From Geranomyces variabilis (taxonomy: Eukaryota > Chytridiomycota > Chytridiomycetes > Spizellomycetales > Powellomycetaceae): DNA of 64,000 nt. Both the position numbers and the translations under genes were made by a program. The notes beneath the pieces were generated by a model. It was not told where the DNA came from, did no database searches, and saw only the letters and a program-made list of their open reading frames with translations. Every line of letters begins with the position of its first letter. Positions within the stretch are counted from its first letter, which is position 1. This document shows positions 10,817-21,622 of the stretch, piece by piece. The stretch lies in the NCBI GenBank assembly GCA_027603065.1, contig JADGJP010000009.1:613031-677030 (forward strand), in the 5' to 3' direction.

Positions 10817-11677
10817 TCACGCCTTGGGAACTAAACTCTTTGTTATCACCGCTGGTGGATGCATACGCGTGGGGCCGGGACGCGGAATGCCAGCCGTCTT
10901 GCAACTAAACGAAAAAAAAAAAAAAAAAAAAAAAACATAAACCGCAAAACGAATAGAAAAACTTACCGTGCTGTTGGATAGCACGGAACGGGAACGGCAA
11001 GGTAGCGTGAGGACGGTAAGTTTGCATGCCCTATTTTTCGCGCTCGCAAAGGCGGTGGGCTTACCCTTCAAACCGCCCTCATAGATTTGTTCCGGGCTGT
11101 TGATCCTAGGTTTCTTCGGTGGCGATACTATGAGGTGTCGGATGAAGGCGTGAGGGTGCTGTTGCTGAAGATCCTGGGCTTGCTGTCGTTGTCGCATGAA
11201 TCGTTCCCGAGCGTCGAGTTCCACCGAATCCCATCGATGGTCGCCTCCTAGAAAAACAAACCGTCGTCCAACTTGATTAATACTCCATGTTAAAGCAAGC
11301 ATTTCCCATCGCTCGACATTACCTGAGATGATGTTAAGAACTCCCTGGGGGTTATCCAAGTGCATTTTGATGCGGTCGTGGTGCAGGAGAATGTCGGCTG
11401 CTTGAAGTCGATCCGTGGCCACGTATCGCATGGTGAACCTATCCATAAGACCTTGGGGTTTGAGTATACCGGTGCGTCTCCGGTATACCTTAATTTCTAC
11501 TTGTTGCTGAAGTTCTTTCGAGCGAGTCTTGAGGAAGTAGTTGGCGTCTTCCACCCACGCTGGACCACAATTCTCTACGTCGACTAGAAAGGTGGTGCTG
11601 ACCTGGAAGTGGGTGATGTTGGAGCGTTGCTTTTTCTCGAACTCGGTCTCGTTGAGGTGTGGGAAGTCGGAACGCAT
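10817..11677 (-). CDS. NYN/PIN-like domain protein, ends uncertain
   Basis: An open minus-strand frame whose well-formed part runs from MRSDFPHLNETEF (ATG 11677) through a compact domain. The domain has TTFLVDVENCGPAW, KVYRRRTG, ATDRLQAADILLHHDRIKMHL, GVLNIISGNVERWEMLALTW and VGRRFVFLGG. This order (first Asp/Asn strand, middle AADI helix, late ISG-acid strand) resembles NYN-type PIN nucleases. The expected late Asp is Asn (ISGN). A proline/basic tail follows. Beyond about 11060 the frame runs into a GTAAG site, a T/F-rich stretch from a poly-A tract, and probably non-coding DNA, so the 3' end may be spliced. Upstream frame to 11998 is open but low quality. Nuclease activity is doubtful. Confidence 0.45.
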   Translation of the reverse strand: MRSDFPHLNETEFEKKQRSNITHFQVSTTFLVDVENCGPAWVEDANYFLKTRSKELQQQVEIKVYRRRTGILKPQGLMDRFTMRYVATDRLQAADILLHHDRIKMHLDNPQGVLNIISGNVERWEMLALTWSINQVGRRFVFLGGDHRWDSVELDARERFMRQRQQAQDLQQQHPHAFIRHLIVSPPKKPRINSPEQIYEGGLKGKPTAFASAKNRACKLTVLTLPCRSRSVLSNSTVSFSIRFAVYVFFFFFFFSFSCKTAGIPRPGPTRMHPPAVITKSLVPKA

Positions 11678-11998
11678 GTCGCTGCAGCGGCAGCTGGATG
11701 CCCAGTAGGCGCCGGCTCCAACGCCCTTATGACTCCTCGTTGAACGCCGGACGCTGGAGAAGCTGCCCCATCGGTGTGGGCAAACGCGGGCGGCAACAAG
11801 TCGACAGCTCGACCATACCACCAACGTATGCGCGCGCACACGCCGCGACCGCATCGGCAGTTCAAATTGGACTTGGAGCGGACGACGCGCGTGTGCGAGC
11901 GCTGGCCCACACCACCACCACGAATTCGAGCATGTAGCCTCTGCTCGAGACATACAATTCGTGCGTTGGACGCGCTGTGCCGCTTCCGCGATGCGCAA

Positions 11999-12887
11999 TT
12001 GCAGCTGGGAGTAGCATCTTATATTGTTATCCAGAACCGGCTCAAGGTGGCGGTCGATGCGGTCGGCGAGCAGCCGCTACTGCGCGGTACGGGTGGGTCA
12101 GACTTGATCAGGTTCCTTCTCATGACGAGGGACGAAACAGAACAAGCACGCATCTTTGCTCCCGTCGATGATGCTGAAAAAAATCACTCGGCATAGCCGG
12201 TGTAGGGCAAAAAATGAAAGTGGATCAGAAAAGATATTGAGAGCAACAAACCACACGCACCACTCAACACAAAACTGCTGGTGCATCAAAGCTGCAGTCC
12301 ATGGACATGTGTAGGGGGCCATAACAGCCGGTACCATGTCAGGAGCTAAGTTGGCCAGTGCAAACAAAGATTGGGAACCGCCCCAGTCACCTACTCGTCC
12401 TCCCAGCCGAGCGGTGCCTCTGCGACAAGGAAGCCCCTCTCCTCCCCACCAATACAGATCACCCTTACTTGTTTGCCTCTCAGATTCTTGGTGATTTTCC
12501 GGAGCAGGAGTTCATAAAAATGAACGAGAGCAATGAGCCGGGGGACGCGCGTTGACTTAACAAACTCCCGCTGCCGAGAGGTCGCGTTTGGTGTCGCGTT
12601 TTGTGTTGGCCACCCCGTTCTAATCAAAAGAGCCATTTGCTCGGGCACAGCATTCGCCAGCGAGGCTCAGCGCAGCACATCAGTGCCATTTCTCTGGCGG
12701 GCAGCTGCCCAAAAATCCACCTTGTGTTTTTTATCGCTCGCGCGCCCGCAGGATGTCCATGCTAATTAAGGTTGTAAAAAAAAAAAACGAAGAAGAATAT
12801 AAGAGTATATGTGATGGCACGGTTTCTCTGCGGGGTGTGGCTCTTGTGCTGTATGTGCGTAAGGCCCCCAAAATGTCAAGCGCCTCA
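11999..12887. other. Region without a recognised gene
   Basis: ORFs on both strands reach 60-140 codons, including a plus-strand frame to 12196, but none shows a domain or a clear start context. An A-rich run lies near 12776-12787. Confidence 0.4.
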
Positions 12888-14276
12888 TCAATCTTGTTGT
12901 TTCGGCGGCGCGGTGCTATCTGAGCCAGGCTGCCGCCGTGTGTAGTACTCGTTTGGGATGATGGTCAATTGCCGGCCAATTGAGCCAAACATCACGGATG
13001 CAGAGTACATCATGCACGGAAACCAAGACCGCACGCCAAAAAAGTCGGCTTTTGTAAAGCTAAAGGGAACCCAACAAAAAAGGGGGACTGTTAGCCGATG
13101 CAATCTCTGCGCATCGGCGAGCAGATGCTCGCGTGTTATCATAACCCTCACCTGTACATCCCGCTTTGCACAAAGAACTGGGCGACCCACGTCCCGACGA
13201 CCGCCACAATGAGCGATACGGCAAAGCCGTGCAGCGTCCGGTCAAACATCAGCCATAACCAGACAGCAGAGAGACCCAGAACCAGCGAGACCTGCATGCT
13301 GCTCGTCCATGGCAGTTTCTATACACCAGGAAGGATTTTGGAGATTAGGAACAAATTGCTTTCTACACACAAAGGTAGCTCGCTACGTGACTTTTGGCCT
13401 TACCGATGTGGCATAATTTACTCCAATAAACCCACCGCAGCATCTGAATTGACAATGAGGAAAAGGGAAGCCAAAGGTCAATGTCAAGGCAAGAATGCTT
13501 ATGAAGAGGGAAAGAGAAAAGAAAGGAAAAAACTCTTGCTTCGCGGAGAGGGATGCCGAGCGAAGGCTTCGCCTTCGCTCCCAAAAAAAAAACCAAAGGT
13601 TTCGCTTTGCTCCGCAAAGAAGAGGAATGCTCCGCTTCGCTTCGCAACTCGCTTCGCTCCGCAGCCTCGCTCCGCAGCTTCGCTTCGCGTCATACCTTAG
13701 AACATTTGACCAGTCCCGCTTATACCTATGCGGCCTGCCAAACAAGCGATAGTCCAGCAGCGGATACAAGGTGCCGACCAGACACGCGCCAAAGCCACAG
13801 CACAGCGGCACCCACGAGGCCGTTTCAAACAGCTGCGAGACGTTTCGTGGGTATCGCGTTATGTCGTGTTCTTGCTGAAAGTGGTCGATGATGACGGAAA
13901 AGATAAAGCCGAGGGCGAACAGGGCGATGGCTTTGGGTGGGTAGTGGAGGAATGGAGAGGCTGTTGTGGATATGGTAGGCGGTGGTGAAGGTGGTGATTG
14001 TGGTGATTGTGGTGGTGGTGAAGGAGGAGGAGGAGGAGGAGAGCGTTGGTGCTGGGAATGCGGCGGCGGCGGCGGCAGCGGTTGTGACGGCTGCTGCGAG
14101 GGCGGCGGCTGCCGTGGTGGAGTCATTGGCGAAAAGAAGAGCGTGCTGGCGGGGAGAGAGTGGCGGTGGGAGTGGGAGTGGGAGTGTGTGTGGTGGTTGT
14201 GGTGGTTGTGGTGGTGGTGGTTGTGAAAGTTGTTATTGTCGTTGTTGTGATGGCGGGTCGTCAGAAGCGTTGACAT
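12888..14276 (-). CDS. Insulin-induced gene (INSIG) homologue, ER sterol-regulatory membrane protein
   Basis: Exons 14276-13696, 13443-13404, 13318-13152 and 13059-12888 give 319 residues. The N-terminal ~100 residues are Asn/His and then Pro/Ser rich and are not part of the family core. The core matches INSIG closely: ALFALGFIFSVIIDHFQQEH, SWVPLCCGFGACLVGTLYPLLD, PHRYKRDWSNVLR, then across a splice FIGVNYATSKL, WLWLMFDRTLHG, VGTWVAQFFVQSGMYSFT, and finally RSWFPCMMYSASVMFGSIGRQL. Six membrane segments are expected. INSIGs hold sterol sensors in the ER and promote HMG-CoA reductase turnover; yeasts have Nsg homologues. The first intron (252 nt) is filled with CTTCGC-type repeats. The start at the ATG 14276 is a choice, as only a TTG lies upstream. 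Confidence 0.88.
13444..13695 (-). repeat. Simple CTTCGC/GCGAAG-rich repeats inside INSIG intron 1
   Basis: The central part, about 13545-13690, is a mosaic of short units such as cttcgc, ctccgc and gcaaag in both orientations, able to form hairpins. The intron ends remain clean (GTATG donor at 13695, TTCAG acceptor at 13444). Confidence 0.7.
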
Positions 14277-14333
14277 GTTGTTGTCTGGACCGGCCAGAGA
14301 CGAGACATACAAGCGCAGGTGCGGTGCGGGGGA

Positions 14334-14335
14334 GC

Positions 14336-14366
<31 letters not shown>

Positions 14367-14368
14367 AC
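14334..14368 (+). repeat. (CAGA)n microsatellite
   Basis: About eight uninterrupted CAGA units lie just 5' of the INSIG start, in its presumed promoter or 5' UTR. Confidence 0.95.
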
Positions 14369-14699
14369 ACAGAGAGTACAGTATAATATGTCAAGAAAAT
14401 ATTTATACGCACGCAGCAGAAAGAACGAGGTACAAGCAAGCAAGCAAGGAACAAAGGCGAGGGACGGTTCTGACTGCGCGGGGAATCGGGCGGGGTTTAT
14501 TTTGTTTTGTACAGTACAGTACGGTATATACGGTATTTCCTTCCTCTTGCTTGTTTTTAATCGCGCGGGGGCAGGCATCGGCCGACTCACACGGCAATGC
14601 GCATGTCTGGCTGAGAAGGAGGAGGTCGCGCGATGGCCACTTTCTCACTTTCACATGCCAACTGTGTCACGCGGCTCATCGCTCGGCTTAGTCAGCTGA

Positions 14700-16076
14700 T
14701 CAGCTATTGTACTGCGCGCTGCTCTCCCGCGCTCCAAGCAACAACGACACGTCCCATCGCGCTTGCGGCTGTGTCTGTGACCAGGAGACAAAAGTACAGT
14801 CATTAGTATACATGGAGCAGACATCCACAACGCCCTTTCCCCCCTTCCATCACCCAAGTCGCGTTCGTTCCTTCGTACCTTGGACGCCTGCTTCTTTGCA
14901 TCCTTGCTTGGCAACTCTGTCATCTCTTGCAGCATGTTGCGCACCACAGTCGCCTGCCGCACTAGACGCTCAATCATCGTTGTCGACGCTAGACCTTGTG
15001 ACTCTTAAAAAAAAAAATCGCATGCAAAACCAAAATGTTGGCACGCGTGTTTTCTAACGCATCAGGATTCTCCCTCTCCCCCGCCTGCCTTGGGTGCTTA
15101 CCGAGAATCCTTCTGTTGAGCCGTGCGGCTAGATTCTCCCGCCGAGCGTCCGCTAGGTAGCTCGCGAGCGGCGACGCCGCAGGGTCGGGGTATGCAATCA
15201 GGCCGATCATATCGTTGAGCGTCGCCATGTGCTCTGCCGACGTATACTTTCCAAACAACTCTGCGGAGCGAGAGAGAAAAGAGAAATAAAGAAATAGAAA
15301 ACTCGTTAAAACGAATGCCAGAGCATCCTAAAAATTACGCTCGCATCGCATCGCTCCGCTCGCCTTTCGCTTTGCTTATATATAATACCTTGCTGCGCAA
15401 ACACCATTGCTCTGGGCGCACTGATTCTCACAAGCTCGACAAACATCTGACATCCACATTGGAATCGAATCTCTTCACCACCATCACTGCCACCATCCAA
15501 CGCGTCGCCGCCAAACACCGCCCTGCATTGCTCTACCGCGGCTGCCACGTCTCCAGCGCGCACAAGATCCAGCACTGCTTTCCGCGCATCTGTATCATTA
15601 TCTTCGTCATCATCATCATCGACTGTCTGCTGGCCCATCGTCATTCCACCAATATTGCAATTATGCTGAACATCATGCTCCTGCTTCTCCTCTTCCTCTT
15701 CTTCCTCCTCCTCCTCTTCTTCATCCTGCGGCGTCAGTAGTAGTGGATCTTGTGGAGGACGAGAAGGATGTGTAGGTGCTGGTGGTGGTGGTGGTGCATG
15801 CAGATGAGCGGCAGCAGCAAATGCGCGAGCAGTGAGCGGGAAACAGTTGTGGACGAGGTGGTCGTGGATGTAGCGGTGGATTGCGGGCGTGGGCACGGGT
15901 GCCGGCAGCAGGTTGTATATTTCTGCGAGTGGGTCTGCGGGTGCGGGTGCGGGTGCGGGTGTTGCTGCTGTTGCTGTTGCTCGCGCTGCGCGTGGTTGTG
16001 ATGATGGTTGTGGTAGAGATGGTCTGTGGGGAGTGGAGGCTGGCGAGTTCACAGCGGGAAGTACTGAGGCGACCAT
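14700..16076 (-). CDS. LisH-CTLH-CRA protein (GID/CTLH ubiquitin ligase subunit candidate)
   Basis: Exons 16076-15389, 15260-15102, 15003-14879 and 14774-14700 give 348 residues. The N-terminus is Pro/Ala rich. A LisH motif follows (AIHRYIHDHLVHNCFPLTARAF), then a proline and a long Glu/Asp linker, the CTLH helices (DARKAVLDLVRAGDVAAAVEQC, IRFQCGCQMFVELVR, MVFAQQ) and a CRA part with LIAYPDPAASPLASYL and ERLVRQATVVRNML. The last intron has a TACTAATGAC branch site. The CRA wording is closest to RanBPM/Gid1, but there is no SPRY domain, so Gid8-like is also possible. These proteins scaffold the GID/CTLH E3 ligase, known in yeast for degrading gluconeogenic enzymes. The start is the ATG at 16076; the frame is open further upstream. 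Confidence 0.8.
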
Positions 16077-17435
16077 AGTGTGCGATAGGCCAATGGCCGG
16101 CAAGCAGAAAGAATGAACAAACGAAACGCGCGCGACGCGAGGAGACGAACGCGACAAATGACAGCAACGGGACCCGGGACCCCGCCAGCGCGTTTGCCCC
16201 ACAAACGTCTTTCAACCCGGCCTGGATGAAACGAAACCTTGTTCGGTTATTTTATCGGTCTTCACTATACCCGGAGACGCAGCGCAGAGCTACCGCGGAT
16301 TTCGTAGACATCAGCTGGGCTACACGCCATTTATGGGAACGCATTTTATATTCCTTACAGAGCAAGGTCGACCGAACGAACTACCCGTCACTAGTTTGTC
16401 CCAGTCGCCTCTTCTGCCAGGATGGGGCATCCAATATTTACCTCCGCCATTGGCCCATGCGGGCGTCGTTAAGGTTTTCGGCGAACAGATGCAGCAATAG
16501 GCCCGCACAAAGCACATGCAGCTCACGCAATCAATGGCAGCTCGGGTTTTCAGTCTTTAAATTGTAAACCGTCCCGAAGTTTGATTACTGAATACGTCCT
16601 GAAGGGTATATGGCAGCGTTATCGTCTTTGAGCGCTTTCCGGGCTTGCGATCATCCGGCTCACAAGACGCCTTTGCCAGGAGGTCCAGGGGTAAGCCGCT
16701 CAAGGCGGCTTGCGATGAGACGGACCACCCGCCTTTGCCGTCATTCTAACGCACGCTTTTCCCGCTTACAATGTGCGGTCATCTCATATGACTAGGCCAG
16801 GACAGTTCGCCGCGGTGTGATGGGTCTAGTAAGAGGGTGACCTGTCCCCGCAGCACGGGCGAAGCCCATGTTTTCATATTGCCCGCGGTGGTGGCATTGA
16901 TAAAATAGCCGTGGCCTTACTGCCTAAGTTGATCAAAAAGTCAACGCCGTGCTTTCGCAACTCGCGCGGTACGCGCGTTCGCAACGGAGCAAAATAGTGC
17001 CCCAATCGTGAACCAGGAATTACTTCTCGTCCAGCACTTGACTTGGTGGTTTCTTTCTCGTGAAGCACAGCATTGGTCCGAATATGCTGTTGCATCCGAG
17101 CGTAGTCTTGCTACGCGCGTAGGGGTTCGTTGGTACAGGACACTCGCTGCAATTGCGCTCACTCGCGCAAGTAATTGCTCTGCTGGACACTCAGGCTCGG
17201 ACAAAGTGTGTTATGCAACATACCGCAGCTCGTTCGCGAGGGGTCGATCAACCTCAACCTGAAAAGTGCGAAGGTAGTGGGCACGAATGGGAATTGTGTG
17301 GTGGATGGGTAACTCGCTCGCTTAACGCGCGCGTCCGATTCAGACTGTCCCGCAACGTCCATCCCTCACGCCATCTCGCAGTCCACCACAACCATTTGAA
17401 ACCACACACAACCAAGCCCTCGCTCGCACTGCATT
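16077..17435. other. Intergenic region, no supported gene
   Basis: About 1.3 kb with scattered ORFs of 60-110 codons on both strands, for example around 16226-16567. None shows domain-like composition, and splice joining gave no recognisable protein. GC-rich palindromic bits (cgcgcggtacgcgcg) occur near 16962. Confidence 0.4.
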
Positions 17436-18873
17436 ATGGGCTTGTGCACAGCCGAGAAGCCGCGCGCCGGCAAGCGCGCTGCAGGAACAGCTGCCGTGGC
17501 CGCAGAGCCTGCAGCAATACTGCGCGCAAAGACCACCTCAATAAAGAAAGGCAGCACTGCTGGACAGAGCAGCGTTGGGTTCTCTCCTGAAAGTATGAAA
17601 CTCGAAAACCGCGTCGTGGGCCAAAATGCTTGGTTGTGCTAGAGCTGCAGCCCCATTGGCGCGTTTGGCTGAAACTTCCAGTGGGCGTTCTTTCTGACAG
17701 ATATCATCAAGCGTATGCAAGGGCTGAAAATCAAAACAGGGAGAACAACCGATCCTATGACGCTTGCGACACGGTTAAAAAGCATCGGTGCTTCAAACAA
17801 TGACATGTTTGAGTGGGACGACGCACTGGGTGACGACGACGATGATGAGCGATACGCGAGGACACCAGACGATGATGACACAGGTAAAGTGCCAAAGCTT
17901 CCTTCAGTTCGTGCAGCAAGGTGTTGTAGCAAAAATCTCTTGTTGACATGCTTCTTTATGTATTCTTGAAGCGCCGGACTATATGCTTGACGAAGAACAT
18001 TGCGGGCAGCGCGGAGCGTACTGGAAACGCAAGGCGCTGATAGCGCACCATCATTTGTGCACAAAAGTCTACGAAACTCCTCATATTCAGTTTTGGAGTG
18101 CGCGGATGTATCTATTCGATGCGCTCGGTAACCGATGGGCATTTCTTGGACCAGTCTTGGCACATTTCCCTCCTGCCGACCCGGGCAACCTCATTATCAC
18201 TCGCACCGTTGGCAAGCATGAGCAGTGTCTCAATTTGCGCATTCCCGAGTTTTTCGATTCAGATCGCTTTGTGCTGCACCGCAGTTCTCGAAACAGCATA
18301 GTATTTAGCACCATTCAGCACAACTTCGTCAAGGCGGTTGTCAGCGGAAAGGAACTAAGGTTTATGAGCGAGTTTTGCCAAGGATATGAAGGCCTTCAAC
18401 AGGTCAGCTGGTGTGAAGGCAAGATCGAATCTGTAAAGGATCATGAAGTCAAAACGGTTGCATTCCGATTCCGAGGTTTGTACGTTATTAACTATACGCA
18501 CTAGCAGCTGGTTGCTGACAAGTGTTTCCCCCGCGGCCCTGCAGAGACACCAAACCCTAATGCCACCGGCACTGCCTCGACACCATCCTCACCAGCCCGA
18601 GGGGCGGCACTTGAATCTCCTCGCGAAGCCTGTTCCCGCTTTCGCGAGGCGCTAGCGCACGGTGCCGCTGTAAATCGCCTTGAGTGCGCAGGGCGACGTC
18701 GAGCTAGCTTTGCTAACTCACCGATGGCTCGCGAGCCGGTCATCGCGACGCTTGCTGATAACGGTTTCGCGTGGTGCGCGTCATACTCAGACGCGGCCGT
18801 TAAGTGTGATTACTGTGGGGCGCTTGGAACCATCGAAACGTGCAAGCACATTCGCGGATGTGTGTTTTTGTGA
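17436..18873 (+). CDS. Unrecognised protein with a C-terminal BIR-like zinc motif
   Basis: Exons 17436-17592, 17701-17883, 17972-18475 and 18545-18873 give 390 residues. The N-terminus is basic and Ala rich, followed by an acidic DDDDDERYART stretch. The long third exon (YWKRKALIAHH, WAFLGPVLAHFPPADPGN, FSTIQHNFVKAVVSG) is not recognised. The last exon has a Pro/Ser linker, then RRASFA, ADNGFAWCASYSDAAVKC, DYCGAL and ETCKHIRGCVF. That order of Arg-Ser-Phe, Gly-Phe, Asp, CxxC, His, Cys resembles a BIR (IAP) zinc fold, but the spacing from the second Cys to the His is only about ten residues, shorter than canonical. The fourth intron boundary (18476-18544) was chosen because it keeps the frame and removes a TAG. 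Function is unknown; a chromosomal-passenger or apoptosis-related role is only a guess. Confidence 0.6.
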
Positions 18874-19229
18874 AAAGCGTTTGCTTCCGCTCGGGAGAGC
18901 GCACTCTGTTGAGGCGTCACAGGCGAACTATATATGTAAACATGTAAATTTTCAAGGAACGGGCTCTACGGTAAAATATAAGTTGCAAATGAGTTACTTG
19001 GCTGCTTTACGGCGCTTTTCATTGATATGTGCCGTTGGCATGAGTCATGACGAGTCACAAAGAGCCTAGGCGGAAATTCATGTAAAATAGGGGTCCTTAG
19101 TGCCGATCACATTATGACTTTTGTGACGCCGCGCTTCAAGACGCCTGCAAGTAGTTTCATTCTCAGGGTATCCGTAAGTTCCACTATTTGTAGGACTGTT
19201 CTCAGACTATCTACAACTCGAGGAGCTCA

Positions 19230-20911
19230 TTATACTCCCTCGCCAGAGTTTATACTTGGTCTATCCGGGCTGTTTCCGTCAGATGTCGAAACTATACCCG
19301 TAGCAGTCCGACACGCGCTTGTAGGGTTATCAAAACTTGATGTCGCGGCCTTTGGCTTATGCTTTAATAGTGGGTTCAGCCGGGTGGAGCTGCCGCCTAT
19401 GCCGTCCGCCAGCCGTGTGGCGAGTTTGAGCGCGCTGGTGTTTTTATCGTCGCGAAGCGCGCGAAGAGTCGAAAGAAACCGGAAGCCGACAACGTAACCG
19501 AAAAGAAGGATGGCTTCTCGAAAAGCCGTCATCTCCATCCGCAAATATGCGCCTACTACTCCGTCCATACCCGCTAGCACAATCGATATGAGCAACGCAG
19601 TGACGAGACAAACAAACATGGCGTACAGCTGTCTGTATGGTACGGTCACGCGCACATTTGCGGACATTTTATGACTTCCTTCCATGTCGCGGCGGAGCTT
19701 TACGAGGGTGTGTACCATCATCGACGATACGATGACGTCCAGAATGATGACGTAGAATTGTGCCAGGTTCGTTGCGGCCGCATAGTCGTAGTCCTGTTGT
19801 GACGGCCAGATACTCACCGTCAGCTTCTGGGCGCATCGTAGTTTTGTTCTACACAAAAGGACGGAAGCTGCACTTTACCCAATTTGCCCACCATATGCCT
19901 GTCAGCAGCACAGCCGAGAATGCACAACTGACAACCAGACCGAGACGCAACATCGGAATGAGCCACCGTGGCAAGCTGAGAACAAGTGCGAAAAGGTGAA
20001 AGCGGTCCAGAACAGAGAGGCCGTACAGAAGCGCTATTGACATGGAGAGGCAGAATGTATCGTCAGATAAACGCGGCTGCGCACGCATCCCAATGCATGA
20101 TTTTTGCGCTGGCTATGTTTACCTGCGCCCACGCGTATCCATGTGAAAAGCGTTACGCCGGTGCCGAACATTAAGCCCAGTTGAACAAACTTGGACGAAT
20201 CAGGGAGCAGCTTGGTGACATCTGCTTGTAGCAGCGCTACCGAGGCCACGCACCCGAGCGTGCCGGTGTTGAGCTGAGCCGGCGTTGTGTACTTACTCAT
20301 GAGTTCCGGCGTAGGTTGTGGCAAACGGGGATGTACAAGCCACTCCAAACCGTCTGCGTATATTGTGGCCTCTGTTGCACAAAGAATCAGCATTTTTCAA
20401 GAAAGCTGCCGTACGCAGGGCGAGAGACAACTAACTTACGGACGTAGTTGTAAATCTGTAGCCAGACGGGGCTAGCAAGGGCCTGACTCTGCGCAATTAA
20501 ACCGGCGCCAATCGCTTGCATTGCTGTGGCGTCACCGTCCAGCATTGCTTTATCTGAATCCGAGCTTGTAGCCGCATATACGGCCGGCAATGCCATGCTG
20601 AACGCCGCCAGGTTATCCTGAATATCCCACATCCGGTCCCGCACCTGCAGCGCAGGCTCGAAAATGACACCGCATTGTACTTTTAGGTCACCGGCGTTGA
20701 CCGTCATCTGCACGAGTACCGAGGAGTCGAGAAGATTGAAGATCGCGCAGCCGAGAATGAGAAGTTGAAGTCGCGGGACCGGTTTTCCTCCCTTTCGGCG
20801 CCGAAGCTGGTGGACTATCACACATTGCTGGATGAGCACTGCTGCTGTAGCGACAACGCACACGCAAGAGACTGCTATTGCGCCGAGAGTAATTGGCTCA
20901 TATTGTGCCAT
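19230..20911 (-). CDS. Orphan seven-transmembrane (GPCR-like) protein
   Basis: Exons 20911-20440, 20371-20123, 20033-19879 and 19793-19230 give 479 residues. Hydrophobic segments, in order: ITLGAIAVSCVCVVATAAVL, LQLLILGCAIFNLLDSSVLV, FVQLGLMFGTGVTLFTWIRV with the next exon, MLRLGLVVSCAFSAVLLTGI, FYVIILDVIVSSMMVHTLV, LYAMFVCLVTALLISIVLAG and AILLFGYVVGFRFL. A large loop of about 130 residues lies between segments 2 and 3 and a Ser/Asn-rich tail follows segment 7. A short extracellular N-terminus without a signal peptide fits a GPCR-like fold. No named class was recognised, so receptor function is an inference from topology. Alternative splice choices exist at the 20122/20034 intron. Confidence 0.65.
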
Positions 20912-21622
20912 GCTCTGATAGTTTCGTAAAAAGACTTTTGATTTGGTGATGCTTTTGCAAAAAGGCCGAGTGTCTGGGCTCTTTGCTATTTTTAGGCATG
21001 ACGCTTTTTCGCTTAGAAAATGAGCGTCAAAGGGAGCGACCAAGACGGTTGACAGGAAACAGAGAGTAATGGCACAAACAGAGGACCATACGAATGGAAA
21101 CAAAAACCTTCGAGTGACGACTGCTGTCCGCCGTGACGAATAATACAGGTTCCCTGGAAACGGCGCCCTTGTAACTTTAGACGGAACCTAATAGAGTCAT
21201 TATGACTCACAAAGTACCCCGCTATTTTGAATTAGCTACTCACAGGGTTTTCCCAGGCCGGCTTCATTATCATCATATCCGCACGACTCTTGTCTCCGTT
21301 TGTAAAGCATGTTGATGAGTGAGTGTTTATAGCCAGTGTTTATACGGGGGGGTTTCTAAACACGGCAGATAAGCATACAACATGGCCGCCGCCGCATGTT
21401 TGAAACGACGTGATAAAGGGGCAAGGGCCAAGCCACGTCCGCCGCTCAAAGGAATAATAATATCAGCATCGGCTCGCAACAACGCCAGCATAGGCTGGCA
21501 TCCCCCGCTAATCCCCCCCCCCCCCCAGTAATCCTCCGTGCTTTTCATCATCACCATAACCATCATCACCCATCTTCACCATCATCACATAATTTTCATC
21601 TTCACATAATTGCAGGTACTGC
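20912..21622. other. Intergenic region between the 7TM gene and chitin synthase
   Basis: Divergent upstream region. It contains a run of ten C residues near 21516 and CAT-repeat DNA (catcatcacc) at about 21545-21600 just before the chitin synthase start. A ttgcag immediately 5' of that start could be a 5' UTR splice acceptor. Confidence 0.45.

Noticed and set aside
13966-14226. Gly/Trp-rich plus-strand ORFs
   Set aside because: Antisense to the His/Pro-rich head of INSIG; the bias is only the mirror of that low-complexity region.
15750-16116. Cys/Val-rich plus-strand ORFs
   Set aside because: Antisense to the proline/alanine-rich start of the LisH-CTLH-CRA gene.
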